Below are positions 28,207 through 37,183 of a DNA stretch of 61,103 nucleotides, piece by piece; position 1 is the stretch's first letter, and each line of letters begins with the position of its first letter. The notes under the pieces were generated by a model. It was not told the DNA's origin and ran no database searches. It was given only the letters and a program-made list of their open reading frames with translations. Source of the stretch: Candidatus Omnitrophota bacterium (lineage in GTDB: Bacteria; Omnitrophota; Gorgyraeia; Duberdicusellales; 4484-171). Location: contig JAQUWY010000008.1 in the NCBI GenBank assembly GCA_028692655.1, forward strand, positions 1 to 61,103, read 5' to 3'. Both the position numbers and the translations under genes were made by a program.

Positions 28207-29925
28207 CTATATACCTAGAATTTTCAAACCGAAATTTAGCAATGCCCCGATTGAAACGGCGGTAAAAATCATAATGATTATCGATTTAATCATATCTTTC
28301 AGGCCCAGCTCTTTTGCTAAAACTACAAAAGTAGCCATGCAGGGGAAATAAACAGCCAGAATTGTGACTCCGACTATGATCTGGTGCAAAGATAAATCCA
28401 GTGGCCGAAGCATTCCCACGGCAATATCTTTGCGCAAGAAACCTATCAATAAAGCTCCTATCATCTCTTTTGGAAGGCCCCATAATTTGGTTATAACCGG
28501 AGAAAATACAAAAGCTAACGCATCAATTACTCTAAAAAAATAAAGAATGTTGACTATAAGAATACCAAGCAATACCAAAGGAAGTGCTTCCTTAAAAAAC
28601 CAGCTTATCCTGTACCAGAGCTTTTTCAAAACGTTTAACAAATGAGGCCGGCGATAGGGCGGTATTTCTATCAAAATCTCAGGACTTTGCCCTTTCACAA
28701 AAAAATTCATTATTTTGCCCAAAACTACCCAGAGGCAAAAAATAATAAAAAAAACACCTAGAACATACTGGCCGCCAAATCTTCCCAGAAGATTGATAAT
28801 CATAGCGGTTTGGGCCATGCAAGGAACAGCTATGGCTAACAATGTAGCGGCGATAAACTTTTCTCTTCGCTCCTGGAAAAGACGGTTAGCTAACGCCCCG
28901 GGAACATTGCACCCCAAACCTAAAACCATAGGAACAATAGCGTAACCGTGCAGGCCTATCTTATGGAAAAATCTGTCTCCCAGAATGGCCAACCGGGGCA
29001 AATAGCCCCAATCTTCCATAAATCCTAAGACAAAATAAAAACTTATAATATAAGGCAAAACTGCGCCCAGAGGAACATATAAACCGGTAGTAAGCAGACC
29101 AAAAGAAGCGCTATAGTCTATATTGCCGTCTACAAGTTGGCCAATAAGGACAGTCTGTAGAAAACTTCCCGGAGCCAGTAAGGCGTTCAGCTTCATCACC
29201 AGAGGCGTATAAGCATAATCAAACAAGGGATTAAATAAGTGGTTAATGAGGCCCTCTCCTATAAAACGAATGAGCACAAAAGAAAAGAATACAAGTGCAA
29301 CCGCCACAAAAAAAGAAAAAGGCGGCCGGATACTCAGTTCTTCAAAAAAGTCCCATAAGGTGTGCCGCTTATGCGATAATTTCTGGACTTTTTCAATCAA
29401 ATTACCGATTTCCGTCCATATAGGGAGGTTAAATTTAAAACCGGAATTTTTTGCTTTGCTTATTGAAAGAGCCAAATCTTTTATCCCCTCTCCGCTTAAA
29501 GCACAAGTGGTTACTACTGGAAGGCCTAATATTTTTTCCAGCTCTTCCTTATCAATGGCAATGCCCTTATGGCGGGTTTCATCCCACATATTAAGAACTA
29601 TCAAAAGAGGCTTTTTCACGCTTTTTATCAACTCTAGAGTAAGCCGGAGATTTCTTTCTAAATTAGTCGCATCTATAACGTTAACCAAAACATCCGCTTT
29701 TTCAAGCAATTTAACGGCAACCTCTTCGGCTTTGTTAGTAGGGCTTAAACTGTATATGCCCGGAGAGTCGATTATTTTTCCTTTAATACCAAAAAAATTC
29801 ATAACCCCCTCGGTAAATTCAACGGTTGTTCCGGGATAGTTAGAAGCTATTACTTTCGCACCGGTAAGCCTTGAAAATACCAGGCTCTTGCCTACGTTGG
29901 GGTTTCCTACTAATAATATATTCAT
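28207..29925 (-). CDS. feoB: Ferrous iron transport protein B
   Basis: FeoB imports Fe(II) across the inner membrane. The cytosolic G domain opens with GNPNVGKS (residues 7-14), then NYPGTTVEF (G2), DSPGIYSL (G3) and NMWDE (G4). Two Gate regions with cysteines follow (GLGCNVPGALANR; AVYFPCMATFVVL). At 572 residues it is short, with a compact helical linker and trimmed C-terminus, though both gates are intact. It is 38 bases downstream of feoA in the fur-feoA-feoB unit and converges with the radical SAM gene. Confidence 0.94.
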   Translation of the reverse strand: MNILLVGNPNVGKSLVFSRLTGAKVIASNYPGTTVEFTEGVMNFFGIKGKIIDSPGIYSLSPTNKAEEVAVKLLEKADVLVNVIDATNLERNLRLTLELIKSVKKPLLIVLNMWDETRHKGIAIDKEELEKILGLPVVTTCALSGEGIKDLALSISKAKNSGFKFNLPIWTEIGNLIEKVQKLSHKRHTLWDFFEELSIRPPFSFFVAVALVFFSFVLIRFIGEGLINHLFNPLFDYAYTPLVMKLNALLAPGSFLQTVLIGQLVDGNIDYSASFGLLTTGLYVPLGAVLPYIISFYFVLGFMEDWGYLPRLAILGDRFFHKIGLHGYAIVPMVLGLGCNVPGALANRLFQERREKFIAATLLAIAVPCMAQTAMIINLLGRFGGQYVLGVFFIIFCLWVVLGKIMNFFVKGQSPEILIEIPPYRRPHLLNVLKKLWYRISWFFKEALPLVLLGILIVNILYFFRVIDALAFVFSPVITKLWGLPKEMIGALLIGFLRKDIAVGMLRPLDLSLHQIIVGVTILAVYFPCMATFVVLAKELGLKDMIKSIIIMIFTAVSIGALLNFGLKILGI

Positions 29926-29963
29926 TTTTGCTTTTACGTTTTTGGAGGATTGTTTTTTAGTTG

Positions 29964-30191
29964 CTATAAAAGTTCAACCGTTATCTTAGACGCCATACCA
30001 TGGCCTAAGGCTATTTGGGTAGAGCCTACTTTTACGACTACCGGCCCCCGGGAAGACTCTTGAGAAATCTTTTTTACAAGGCTGCCCGGGCAAAGCCCAA
30101 GATTCTCGAGTTTCTGGCAACAATTGCTGCCTTTATCGATTGAAATGACCTTAGCCTGTCGGCCGCGCGTAAGTTTATCTAAGCTAAGCAT
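29964..30191 (-). CDS. feoA: Ferrous iron transport protein A
   Basis: A 75-residue SH3-like cytosolic partner of FeoB. LGLCPGSLVKKISQESSRGPVVVKVGSTQIALGHGMASKI shows the family beta-barrel pattern. Its start overlaps the fur stop by 8 bases, so it is translated with fur. Confidence 0.88.
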   Translation of the reverse strand: MLSLDKLTRGRQAKVISIDKGSNCCQKLENLGLCPGSLVKKISQESSRGPVVVKVGSTQIALGHGMASKITVELL

Positions 30192-30603
30192 TGTCGCACT
30201 CCCTGCATAAACCCAATATTTTAAGGCTGTGTTTTAAAGGTTTAAACTTTTTTTCCTTACAGACTTTAGTCTGTAAATTTTCAATTGCCCTATTTTCGAA
30301 TTCTATAATTTTTCCGCAATTCAAGCAGTAAAGATGGTCATGATGGTTTTTGTCAAAAGAAGTTTCATACATTTGCCATCGTTTGTTTAAATCTACGGGG
30401 CGTAAGACGCCTCTCTTAGAAAAAAGCTTTACCAGCCGGTAAGCGCTTGCCCGGGAAACTTTAATCTCTTTTTTACGCAGCCTTTCAATTACTTCTTCCG
30501 CACAGAAATGCTTATGCCGTAAAGAAATAATCGCTTTGGCTATTTCTTGGCGAGCCTTGGTGCTTCTAATACTATATTTGGATAAAAGCTTATTTGTGTC
30601 CAT
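30184..30603 (-). CDS. fur: Fur-family metalloregulator
   Basis: A 139-residue repressor, probably Fe(II)-sensing. The winged helix (residues 1-80) contains HFCAEEVIERL and RASAYRLVKLFSKRG; the dimer domain has HHDHLYCLNCGKIIEF with the metal-site histidines and first CXXC, and a second CXXC (CRECDNA) at the end. It heads fur-feoA-feoB. A perfect 23-base palindrome overlaps its transcription start, implying autoregulation. PerR or Zur cannot be excluded by sequence, but feoAB linkage favours iron. Confidence 0.9.
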   Translation of the reverse strand: MDTNKLLSKYSIRSTKARQEIAKAIISLRHKHFCAEEVIERLRKKEIKVSRASAYRLVKLFSKRGVLRPVDLNKRWQMYETSFDKNHHDHLYCLNCGKIIEFENRAIENLQTKVCKEKKFKPLKHSLKILGLCRECDNA

Positions 30604-30605
30604 AA

Positions 30606-30628
30606 TTGTTGAGACTGAGTCTCAACAA
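30606..30628. promoter_or_regulatory. Perfect 23-bp palindrome, predicted Fur operator
   Basis: Two 11-base arms, TTGTTGAGACT and AGTCTCAACAA, around a central G. The inner TGAGACT-N-AGTCTCA has the 7-1-7 layout of Fur boxes. It ends 2 bases before the fur ATG and covers the expected transcription start. Confidence 0.8.
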
Positions 30629-30656
30629 AGTATACTATAAGCCTTCACGCTGTCAA
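30629..30656 (-). promoter_or_regulatory. fur: Promoter of fur-feoA-feoB
   Basis: Consensus TTGACA (30651-30656), 16-base spacer, TATACT (30629-30634), directly abutting the operator palindrome. The leader would be under 20 bases with no Shine-Dalgarno sequence. Confidence 0.8.
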
Positions 30657-30668
30657 GCCTGTAAACTC

Positions 30669-32408
30669 TTAAAATGCATAGGCAAGATTTATTTTATACC
30701 AGCGGCCGCTTCCCTCTATATCCTGGGCTTCCTCGTAACTAGCATTGAAGATGTTTAAACCTTCAAGGGAAACATTGAACCTGCCTAACTGCCTTTGTAT
30801 CCTTATGTCCACAGTAGTATAATTTTTGCGGGCCCGGGGAAAATTGGAGTTTATATCGGTGTCTATAAGAAAACTTCCGGCTTCGAACCCCAGGCCGGCA
30901 ACTATTTTGTGCCGGTTATAATCAAATACATACTTGGAAAAATTGTAAGGGTTCTTTTCTTTGAGATTTAAATATGTGTAGCTTACCCCGGCACGTTTAA
31001 TGAATTTATTGATTTCAAGAAAGTTTCCCGAAAAATCAACTCCCTCAACGGAGATATTGCCTGCATTGCGAGCCTCCCAGGGACTAGAAGAATAATTTTT
31101 CACCCAATCGATTGTATCTTTCTGCCAGCGTTTAAACACTGCGGCCCTGGCTTTAGCCCAGCTTAAAGAGTACTCCAGGCCTAATTCAATGTTGTCTGTC
31201 CTCTGGCTCTTCAGTTGAGGATCCCCTATATTCGCAGGGGAAGAATAATACAACTCTGTAAAGGAAGGTACCCGGTGAAATCTATCGAGGGAAAGAAGCA
31301 ATTTAAAATTATTTTTAAAGATGTATCCTGCCGAAAGATGAATCTTTTCAAGCGCGTTCCATTTTTTATAATAGTCCAGGCCGGCCGTAAAATCAAAAAC
31401 TAAATCTTTTATTCGCTTTTCTTTGAACCCGAAAAAAAAACCCTCCCGCAATCGATTATGGCTACCAAGATTAGTACTGGTTATTTTCTCCTCTTCAAGC
31501 AAAGCTTCGGCAAAATTTCCGTTTATTAGGTTAAACTGAGTTTTTATTCCATACACATAGGTAGTGTGGTAGTTAGTATAAAATGATTCCTGGTGCCGGT
31601 CTAATACATACTTGTCTGTATGGCGGCGGTAATATAAAGTATTTTCCCAGTTATACCTCTGGGTGCGCGGGCCAGCCTTAAGCCATAACAACTGCTGGGT
31701 TATATGCTCAGCTTCCTGAGGATAAGCGGCCGAATAAAAACTGTCAGCTCCGAAATCTTTTTTTGTGGAGCCGAATAGAAATTCTATCTTTTTTGCTTCA
31801 TCCTCAAGCAAAGAGTGAAAAGATATGTTGTATATCTCGAAATCCGTATCCTGCCGGGAACCCGAAGATATCTTATGTTCCAGAGAAAAACGAGTATTAA
31901 AAACTCCGAGGGGAAATTGCAAAGAAAGAAGATTTTCCCAGAGAGCGTGTTGGCCAAAAGACGCCTTTAATAAAAAACCTTTGTCGCGGGGTTTTTTTAC
32001 TTGAAAATTTACCGCCTGAGAATTTGCTGATATCTGCGCCTTTTCTATATCTGCACTGGTTAAAGGTATCTCAAGGCTATAGTGGCCTGTCTGAGGGTCA
32101 TTTACCTCTAAGCCGTCTATATTGATACTAACGTCTTCAAAGCTTGATGCCCTTATGGATATATCCTGCTGAACACCGAAGGGAGCCCTTTGGATAAGGT
32201 CAACATCGGAAGAGAATCCCATTATATCCTCGGGAGAATAAATAACGAAATCCTGGGGGTTGAGATATTCCGAATCTTGGTAAGAATCGAGAAAAAAAGC
32301 TGGTTCAACAGTGATTTTCTCAAGGGATATAGTCTCGGAAAAAGAAACCAAAGGAAGGCAGCTTAGAAAAATAAAAATTAGTATTCGAAAACAAAATGTA
32401 TTGGGCAC
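30669..32408 (-). CDS. TonB-dependent outer-membrane receptor (BtuB/CirA-like)
   Basis: A 579-residue receptor, small for the family. A signal peptide (1-24, SCLPLVSFS) leads to a TonB-box-like ETISLEKITVEP, a plug domain (DISIRASSFEDVSINIDGLEVNDPQTGHY, about 75-125) and a 22-strand-type barrel ending KINLAYAF with the C-terminal Phe used for outer-membrane assembly. It starts at GTG with no good ribosome-binding site. It follows fur-feoAB and precedes no obvious ligand genes, so an iron chelate or cobalamin are both possible. Confidence 0.88.
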   Translation of the reverse strand: MPNTFCFRILIFIFLSCLPLVSFSETISLEKITVEPAFFLDSYQDSEYLNPQDFVIYSPEDIMGFSSDVDLIQRAPFGVQQDISIRASSFEDVSINIDGLEVNDPQTGHYSLEIPLTSADIEKAQISANSQAVNFQVKKPRDKGFLLKASFGQHALWENLLSLQFPLGVFNTRFSLEHKISSGSRQDTDFEIYNISFHSLLEDEAKKIEFLFGSTKKDFGADSFYSAAYPQEAEHITQQLLWLKAGPRTQRYNWENTLYYRRHTDKYVLDRHQESFYTNYHTTYVYGIKTQFNLINGNFAEALLEEEKITSTNLGSHNRLREGFFFGFKEKRIKDLVFDFTAGLDYYKKWNALEKIHLSAGYIFKNNFKLLLSLDRFHRVPSFTELYYSSPANIGDPQLKSQRTDNIELGLEYSLSWAKARAAVFKRWQKDTIDWVKNYSSSPWEARNAGNISVEGVDFSGNFLEINKFIKRAGVSYTYLNLKEKNPYNFSKYVFDYNRHKIVAGLGFEAGSFLIDTDINSNFPRARKNYTTVDIRIQRQLGRFNVSLEGLNIFNASYEEAQDIEGSGRWYKINLAYAF

Positions 32409-32475
32409 GATTGATTTTATTTTTCAGTTTAGGCCGAAAGAAAAGTGTCTGGGGAAATAATTAGGCCTTTTAATG

Positions 32476-32553
32476 TCATGCCCAGGACTTGCTACAGCAG
32501 CCTTCTTTACAATGTGCAGGCGGACGCAGCATGTACCTTACTGTAATGTCCAT
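32476..32553 (-). CDS. 25-residue Cys-rich peptide, unknown
   Basis: A short ORF with an excellent ribosome-binding site (AAAGGAGGTG ending 5 bases before the ATG). The peptide starts MDITVRYMLRPPAHC and ends CKEGCCSKSWA, so it has four... more exactly three cysteines in the last eleven residues: one in HCKEG and a CC pair. It lies 82 bases after the NIL-ferredoxin stop and before the TonB receptor. A TTGACA stands 29-34 bases upstream of the ATG but without a well-spaced -10. It may be a sulfur or metal carrier tail, a leader peptide, or chance; nothing similar was recognised. Confidence 0.5.
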   Translation of the reverse strand: MDITVRYMLRPPAHCKEGCCSKSWA

Positions 32554-32635
32554 AGCCACACCTCCTTTTATACACTATAAATATTGTCAAAGCCTGCTTG
32601 AGTTACAAACGCCTATTTCATAAATCCCGGAATAG

Positions 32636-33043
32636 TTACAGGCTCATTTTCAAAGCTGTATAAGGGCAATTCTTAATACATATACCGCAGGCAATACACT
32701 TGTCCTGAGCAAAAATAACTTTTCTTGATTGTTGATCAAAACTGAAAGCTTGGGCCGGGCAAATAGTAACACAGGCTCCGCAATGGACACACTTTTTTTC
32801 ATCGCGGCTGACATCTCTTGATAAAGTCTGAACTTTTACTTTTTCTTTTTGGAGATATTTGACGGCTCGCTCGTATTCTGCTTTCTGGCCTTTCAGCTCA
32901 AGAACCATCAGTCCCTCTTCTTCAGGGTTAACCAAAGCTTTGAGGATATTAAATTCCAGCTTAAAATCTTTTGATAACCGATAAATCAGTGGCTTGCCTA
33001 CAAGTTGGGAAGGGAAATTAAGTACTATTTTTTTAGAATACAT
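32636..33043 (-). CDS. NIL-domain two-cluster ferredoxin, partner of DUF39 homocysteine synthesis
   Basis: A 135-residue protein with an N-terminal NIL domain (residues 3-75) and a two-[4Fe-4S] ferredoxin: Cys85, 88, 91, 95 (CVHCGACVTICP) and Cys116, 119, 122, 126 (CIACGICIKNCP). Such proteins partner DUF39 in direct sulfur insertion from sulfide into aspartate semialdehyde to give homocysteine, supplying electrons. It starts 3 bases after the DUF39 stop, which supports that pairing. Confidence 0.9.
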   Translation of the reverse strand: MYSKKIVLNFPSQLVGKPLIYRLSKDFKLEFNILKALVNPEEEGLMVLELKGQKAEYERAVKYLQKEKVKVQTLSRDVSRDEKKCVHCGACVTICPAQAFSFDQQSRKVIFAQDKCIACGICIKNCPYTALKMSL

Positions 33044-33046
33044 AGC

Positions 33047-34264
33047 TTACTCACCCCCCTTTACTTCTCTTATTTTTAACCCTTTGGAAGCATACCCCGA
33101 TTTTGGGCCAGGCAAGGCTGCTACGGCTTCGGTTAGTAAAAATTTTCCTTTTTGTATCCACTTCTTGAGTTCCTGTGATATTTCACGGGCCTTAAAATAA
33201 CTTGAAAGGCACCCCACCGGAACACTTTTACCCATAATCTTAATCTTGCCTGATTTAAGCTCTGCATAGCTGATGCTTCCTAAAACTTCGCCGGTACCTT
33301 TAGGATAAGCTTTACTGTAATCAACAATTTGGGTGGTTATATCCTCATCCGTTACAGAAGTATACCTGGCAATTTCTTCGTTAAGGATTGGTATAGGAAC
33401 ACCTATGCCCACAGCAAGAGAAGCCCCATATCCTAACAGGCTGACGCCTTTAAGCCACTTGGCGTCCATTTGTTTTAAATCCCCGATTACAGCAGCCGTA
33501 CCCGCGGGTGAAAGCGGAGTGCTGTTACGAGCACGTTTTACCGAAGGATTATGCTGAGTTCCCCAAAAACTGATAAACCCTACTCCTCCGCCTAAAAATA
33601 TTTTTGTGCCGATTCCTATCGTCTTGTATAAAGGGTCATTTAAAAGAGGCGATAACTGGCCGCAGCTGCAATAATTAGCATTTCCTAAGTTCGGCCGCAG
33701 AGCACCCATATAAGTGTATATTATTTTACTGGAGAGATTAACCGCAACATTGTAGCTTTGATATAGGTTCCTGGGATTAAACAGGACCGCTTCATTAATA
33801 TCTTTTAAGTTGATCAAAGTCTTTAAGTTCCTGCGGGGATAACAATCCGTACCGTAAGCAGAAGCCTCTAAGATTAAATCTTTACCCTTAAGCAAATCTT
33901 CAATTACATGCCCGCCGCCATATTTGAATTCTCCGGGGTAAACTTTATTCCTGGGGTCATCTTCGGCCAGAGCTGCAGCTCCAATAAAAATATCAGCTGC
34001 GGCAAGCCCGCAATAAGCCTCTACGCCATTGAGAGTGGCTTTACCTGCGCCGAGTTTTATTTTGGGCTTGGGATGCCCCAAATTAAGATAGACCCCGGAA
34101 GAACACATGGGGCCAAAAGTAGCAGTGGTTACAACATCAACTTGCCTGGCAGCTTTTTTTAGGCCGCTCTTACGAACAAGCCGTTTCATTTCTTCGGCAG
34201 TAATAACTACTACTTTTCCTTTTTTTATTTTCTCGTTTATCTGGGCTATAGTTTTTGCCATCAT
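33047..34264 (-). CDS. DUF39 homocysteine biosynthesis protein (aspartate semialdehyde sulfurtransferase)
   Basis: A 405-residue member of the DUF39 family, known from methanogens and sulfate reducers to make homocysteine without O-acyl-homoserine. Conserved cysteines are Cys54 (GPMCSSGVYLNLGHP), Cys85 (EAYCGLAAADIF) and Cys141 (YGTDCYPR), the likely persulfide carriers; GGGVGFISFWGTQHNPS is the family glycine-rich block. It is followed at 3 bases by the NIL-ferredoxin and preceded by the Thi4-type gene. With cysK close by it gives both sulfur amino acids from sulfide. Confidence 0.9.
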   Translation of the reverse strand: MMAKTIAQINEKIKKGKVVVITAEEMKRLVRKSGLKKAARQVDVVTTATFGPMCSSGVYLNLGHPKPKIKLGAGKATLNGVEAYCGLAAADIFIGAAALAEDDPRNKVYPGEFKYGGGHVIEDLLKGKDLILEASAYGTDCYPRRNLKTLINLKDINEAVLFNPRNLYQSYNVAVNLSSKIIYTYMGALRPNLGNANYCSCGQLSPLLNDPLYKTIGIGTKIFLGGGVGFISFWGTQHNPSVKRARNSTPLSPAGTAAVIGDLKQMDAKWLKGVSLLGYGASLAVGIGVPIPILNEEIARYTSVTDEDITTQIVDYSKAYPKGTGEVLGSISYAELKSGKIKIMGKSVPVGCLSSYFKAREISQELKKWIQKGKFLLTEAVAALPGPKSGYASKGLKIREVKGGE

Positions 34265-34320
34265 TACACCCCCCTAAGAAAATCTATGCGCTTTTTAAAA
34301 GCTTTTATTTCTATTATATA

Positions 34321-35094
34321 TTATTTTATCTTATTTTTTAAAATAGAGGCTATTTTTTTTCCTGATAAAAGCATCCCTCCAAAAATAGGCCCCATTCTGG
34401 GAGTACCAAATACTGCATTAGCTGCCATACCGCAAACGTAAAGTCCGGGGCAGACTTCTTTAGTGTTATTGATTACGCTGTTTTCCGCCTCATCGGCCCA
34501 CATTGATTTTTCACCCAGAATTTTGCCGGTTTTAGTTTTTAGTTTTATTCCCGATTTTCTTTCAACGACCTTGACAACTTCACAGGGATGCCCGGTTGAC
34601 TCAACTACAGCTTTAGCCCGTATAGTCAGCGGGTCAACATGTAAATTAGCGGTTTGGGCGGCTGACCAATTTATAACTAAGCCGCATACTTTGTTCTTTC
34701 TGACCATAACATCTTCCACAGATACCCCATTTATGATAACGGCTCCCTTTTTGGCAGCATGATACCCCAAGGAACAAACACACTCTACGGAATCGGCAAG
34801 GTAGTAATCTTTTTGGTATCTTTTGCTTCTAATAGAAAACTCATCAAGTATCTTTTTTGCTGAGGCTTGGACAACGATTTCATTAAACATCATGCCTCCG
34901 CCCCACATGCCTCCGCCAATGGATAGTTTTCTTTCAAAAACAACAACGCTCCTGCCGGCTTCAGCCAAATAAGCTGCGCATACCAAGCCGGACGGCCCGG
35001 CTCCGGCAATTGCTACGTCAACATCTAAAACTTTAATGAGTTTTTCCTTATATGACTCGATAATAGCTTTTGAAATTATGATTTCGTCTAACAT
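34321..35094 (-). CDS. thi4: Sulfide-dependent thiazole synthase, Thi4 family
   Basis: Makes the thiamine thiazole precursor from NAD, glycine and sulfur. The 257-residue flavin-fold protein has GAGPSG (31-36), [20 protein letters not shown], and the family ESTGHPCEV and [21 protein letters not shown]. At the position of the suicide Cys of yeast and plant Thi4 it has His152 (NLHVDPLTI), as in archaeal enzymes that use free sulfide and turn over. That fits the sulfide-based neighbours. A ribulose-1,5-bisphosphate isomerase-like archaeal paralogue is less likely. No TPP riboswitch is visible upstream. Confidence 0.88.
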   Translation of the reverse strand: MLDEIIISKAIIESYKEKLIKVLDVDVAIAGAGPSGLVCAAYLAEAGRSVVVFERKLSIGGGMWGGGMMFNEIVVQASAKKILDEFSIRSKRYQKDYYLADSVECVCSLGYHAAKKGAVIINGVSVEDVMVRKNKVCGLVINWSAAQTANLHVDPLTIRAKAVVESTGHPCEVVKVVERKSGIKLKTKTGKILGEKSMWADEAENSVINNTKEVCPGLYVCGMAANAVFGTPRMGPIFGGMLLSGKKIASILKNKIK

Positions 35095-35228
35095 TTGTTA
35101 CTCCCTTTTTCAACACAGATTTTGACACTAACTTATAATTAATTGGCTATCGAGTTTTACATCTTAGTTTGATGTACCAAGTTATTTTAAAAATGCTTGC
35201 ATTTTATACCTGCAGCTTGTAGCACCTT

Positions 35229-36137
35229 TTAAACCGAAAGGTATCTTTCTCCCGTATCCGGCAATATTACGACTATCAACTTGCCCTTACTTTGGCTCCT
35301 TTTAGCTACCTCTACAGCCGCCCAAACTGCTGCTCCGCTTGATATGCCAGCCAGAATACCCTCTCCCCTGGCAAGCTCTTTTGCAGTAACTACGGCGTCT
35401 TTATATTCTACACTAATTATTTCGTCAAGCAACTCCTGTTTAAGGACGCCGGGCACAAACCCCGCTCCGATTCCTTGGATTTTGTGTGGTCCGGCAGGGC
35501 CGCCAGAAAGAACTGCCGAATCTTTAGGCTCGACGGCAATGGCTCGAAAAGAAGGTTTTTTCTTTTTTATAAACTCAGTTATACCAGTAATCGTTCCGCC
35601 TGTTCCTACTCCGGCAACGACCATATCAACTTTTCCGTCAGTATCCTGCCAAATTTCCGAAGCGGTCGTACGAACGTGTATCCCGGGATTCGCCGGATTA
35701 TCAAACTGTTGAGGAATAAAAGAATCGGGATATTCTTTCTTAAGCTCTTGAGCCCTATTAAGAGCGCCCTTCATTCCTTCGGCATGAGGAGTTAATACTA
35801 CTTCGGCTCCCAGAAGAGTGAGTAGTTTGCGCCTTTCAACAGACATAGACTCGGGCATGGTAAGAATCAACCTGTAACCCCTCTGGGCGCATACGAATGC
35901 CAGGCCGATACCTGTATTGCCGCTAGTCGGTTCGATTATTACCGTATTTTCATTAATTAATCCTTTTTGTTCGGCATCTTTAATCATGGCTAAACCAATC
36001 CTATCTTTTATACTTGAGCAAGGGTTGAAAAATTCAAGCTTTGCCGCCAGTACAGTATCTTTTCCGGAAAACATTTTGTTTAATCTCACCAAGGGAGTGT
36101 TGCCTGTTAACTCTGTGATATTATCCGCTATCTTCAT
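35229..36137 (-). CDS. cysK: Cysteine synthase (O-acetylserine sulfhydrylase)
   Basis: A PLP enzyme that builds cysteine from O-acetylserine and sulfide. The 302-residue protein has the PLP lysine Lys44 in [11 protein letters not shown], the substrate loop [13 protein letters not shown], the phosphate loop [25 protein letters not shown] and [10 protein letters not shown]. It is 35 bases after the PP-loop gene and probably in the Rrf2-led unit. No serine acetyltransferase gene is in the window. Confidence 0.94.
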   Translation of the reverse strand: MKIADNITELTGNTPLVRLNKMFSGKDTVLAAKLEFFNPCSSIKDRIGLAMIKDAEQKGLINENTVIIEPTSGNTGIGLAFVCAQRGYRLILTMPESMSVERRKLLTLLGAEVVLTPHAEGMKGALNRAQELKKEYPDSFIPQQFDNPANPGIHVRTTASEIWQDTDGKVDMVVAGVGTGGTITGITEFIKKKKPSFRAIAVEPKDSAVLSGGPAGPHKIQGIGAGFVPGVLKQELLDEIISVEYKDAVVTAKELARGEGILAGISSGAAVWAAVEVAKRSQSKGKLIVVILPDTGERYLSV

Positions 36138-36172
36138 TTCTCACCTCTTTTATTTTTAAAAGACATTTTACT

Positions 36173-37162
36173 TTAAACTCTCAGTGCCCTCAACTGCTCC
36201 TCATCCAAAGCCTTAGCCTTGAATCTCTGGGCAGCAGTTTCGGGAATTTTCTTATAGAGAACCTCTACTTCTTGCCCAGAGCAGGTATATCTTGCTATTA
36301 TAGCCGCAGAGATTATTTTCTCTTTTACACCGCAAAGCCCCCTGCCTAATCCGCTGGGCCCGGGAATATCTGCCGGTTCAATCCAAACATCGCCTTTTTT
36401 AGTAAAAACCTCCAGCTGGCTGTTTTCTTTTTCGTTTCTGCCAACTATAAATTTAAATTCCGGACTGAGCCGGAAATGCCTGCCTACAGTTAATAATTCA
36501 AAATCCTCCAAAAAGTTTCGGCAATAAGACTTTTTATCTTTTAACCTATGGCAAAAAGATGCCTCAGTCAAAAGGCATCCTCCCGCCGGCCAGGGATATT
36601 GCCTTATCCCCAGCCTTTGGGCCAAAGCAATCTGGATTTTTCTGGAACGGCCGGAAATACCTAATAAGGCTTCGGGCTTAAGCCAGCCTTTTTGTTCGGC
36701 AATCGTGGCCTCAAATAACTTAGCAGAAAGAAGCCTTACTAAAATTCCTTCCAGGCCGCTTTCTTTTTCTATAAGTTTCATCGATTCCCTGTTTTGAGAC
36801 ATGGGCCTTTGCCCCAGGACTTCTCCGCTGACTACAAAACCCGCTCTCTGCTCATCCATCAACTCTTTTGCCCGCCGAAACATAAAAATCTTGCAGTCAA
36901 TACAGGGATTGAAATTTTTTCCATATCCATAACGAGGATTTTGCATCGCCTGAAAATATTTCTCGTTAAGGTTTTCTAAAATAAGTTTTACCCCCAGGCT
37001 CCGGCTCATATTTTTAAGAGCATCTTCCATCATTTTGATTTTATCCTGTTTATAAAAAGGCGTCCGGAAATGAACAGCTACGGGCTCAATGCCTTGAGCC
37101 TGCAGCAGCCTTACTACTAAATAACTATCAAGGCCTCCGGAAACAAGAACAATGGCTTTCAT
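36173..37162 (-). CDS. PP-loop ATPase with NFACT-R-like C-terminal domain (ThiI/MnmA-like thiolation protein)
   Basis: A 329-residue cytosolic protein. SGGLDSYL (8-15) is the PP-loop that adenylates uridine in tRNA thiolases; NPCIDCKIFMFRRA resembles the MnmA CXXC region, and PAGGCLLTE holds a possible second catalytic Cys. From about 230 the GRHFRLSPEFKFIVGRNEKEN segment matches the RNA-binding NFACT-R_2 module. It lacks a THUMP domain. Between cysK and an Rrf2 gene, a tRNA or other sulfur-transfer role is likely, but the substrate is unknown. Confidence 0.75.
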   Translation of the reverse strand: MKAIVLVSGGLDSYLVVRLLQAQGIEPVAVHFRTPFYKQDKIKMMEDALKNMSRSLGVKLILENLNEKYFQAMQNPRYGYGKNFNPCIDCKIFMFRRAKELMDEQRAGFVVSGEVLGQRPMSQNRESMKLIEKESGLEGILVRLLSAKLFEATIAEQKGWLKPEALLGISGRSRKIQIALAQRLGIRQYPWPAGGCLLTEASFCHRLKDKKSYCRNFLEDFELLTVGRHFRLSPEFKFIVGRNEKENSQLEVFTKKGDVWIEPADIPGPSGLGRGLCGVKEKIISAAIIARYTCSGQEVEVLYKKIPETAAQRFKAKALDEEQLRALRV

Positions 37163-37183
37163 TATTTTTACCGTTTCTTAACT

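Noticed and set aside
32476-32481. TGA of the Cys-rich peptide as a selenocysteine codon
   Set aside because: Reading through adds only one residue before TAA, and no SECIS-like stem is evident.
35095-35228. TPP riboswitch upstream of the Thi4-type gene
   Set aside because: No CUGAGA-type or other THI-box core was found; only short palindromes (TACATC/GATGTA and AAAATGC/GCATTTT) are present.
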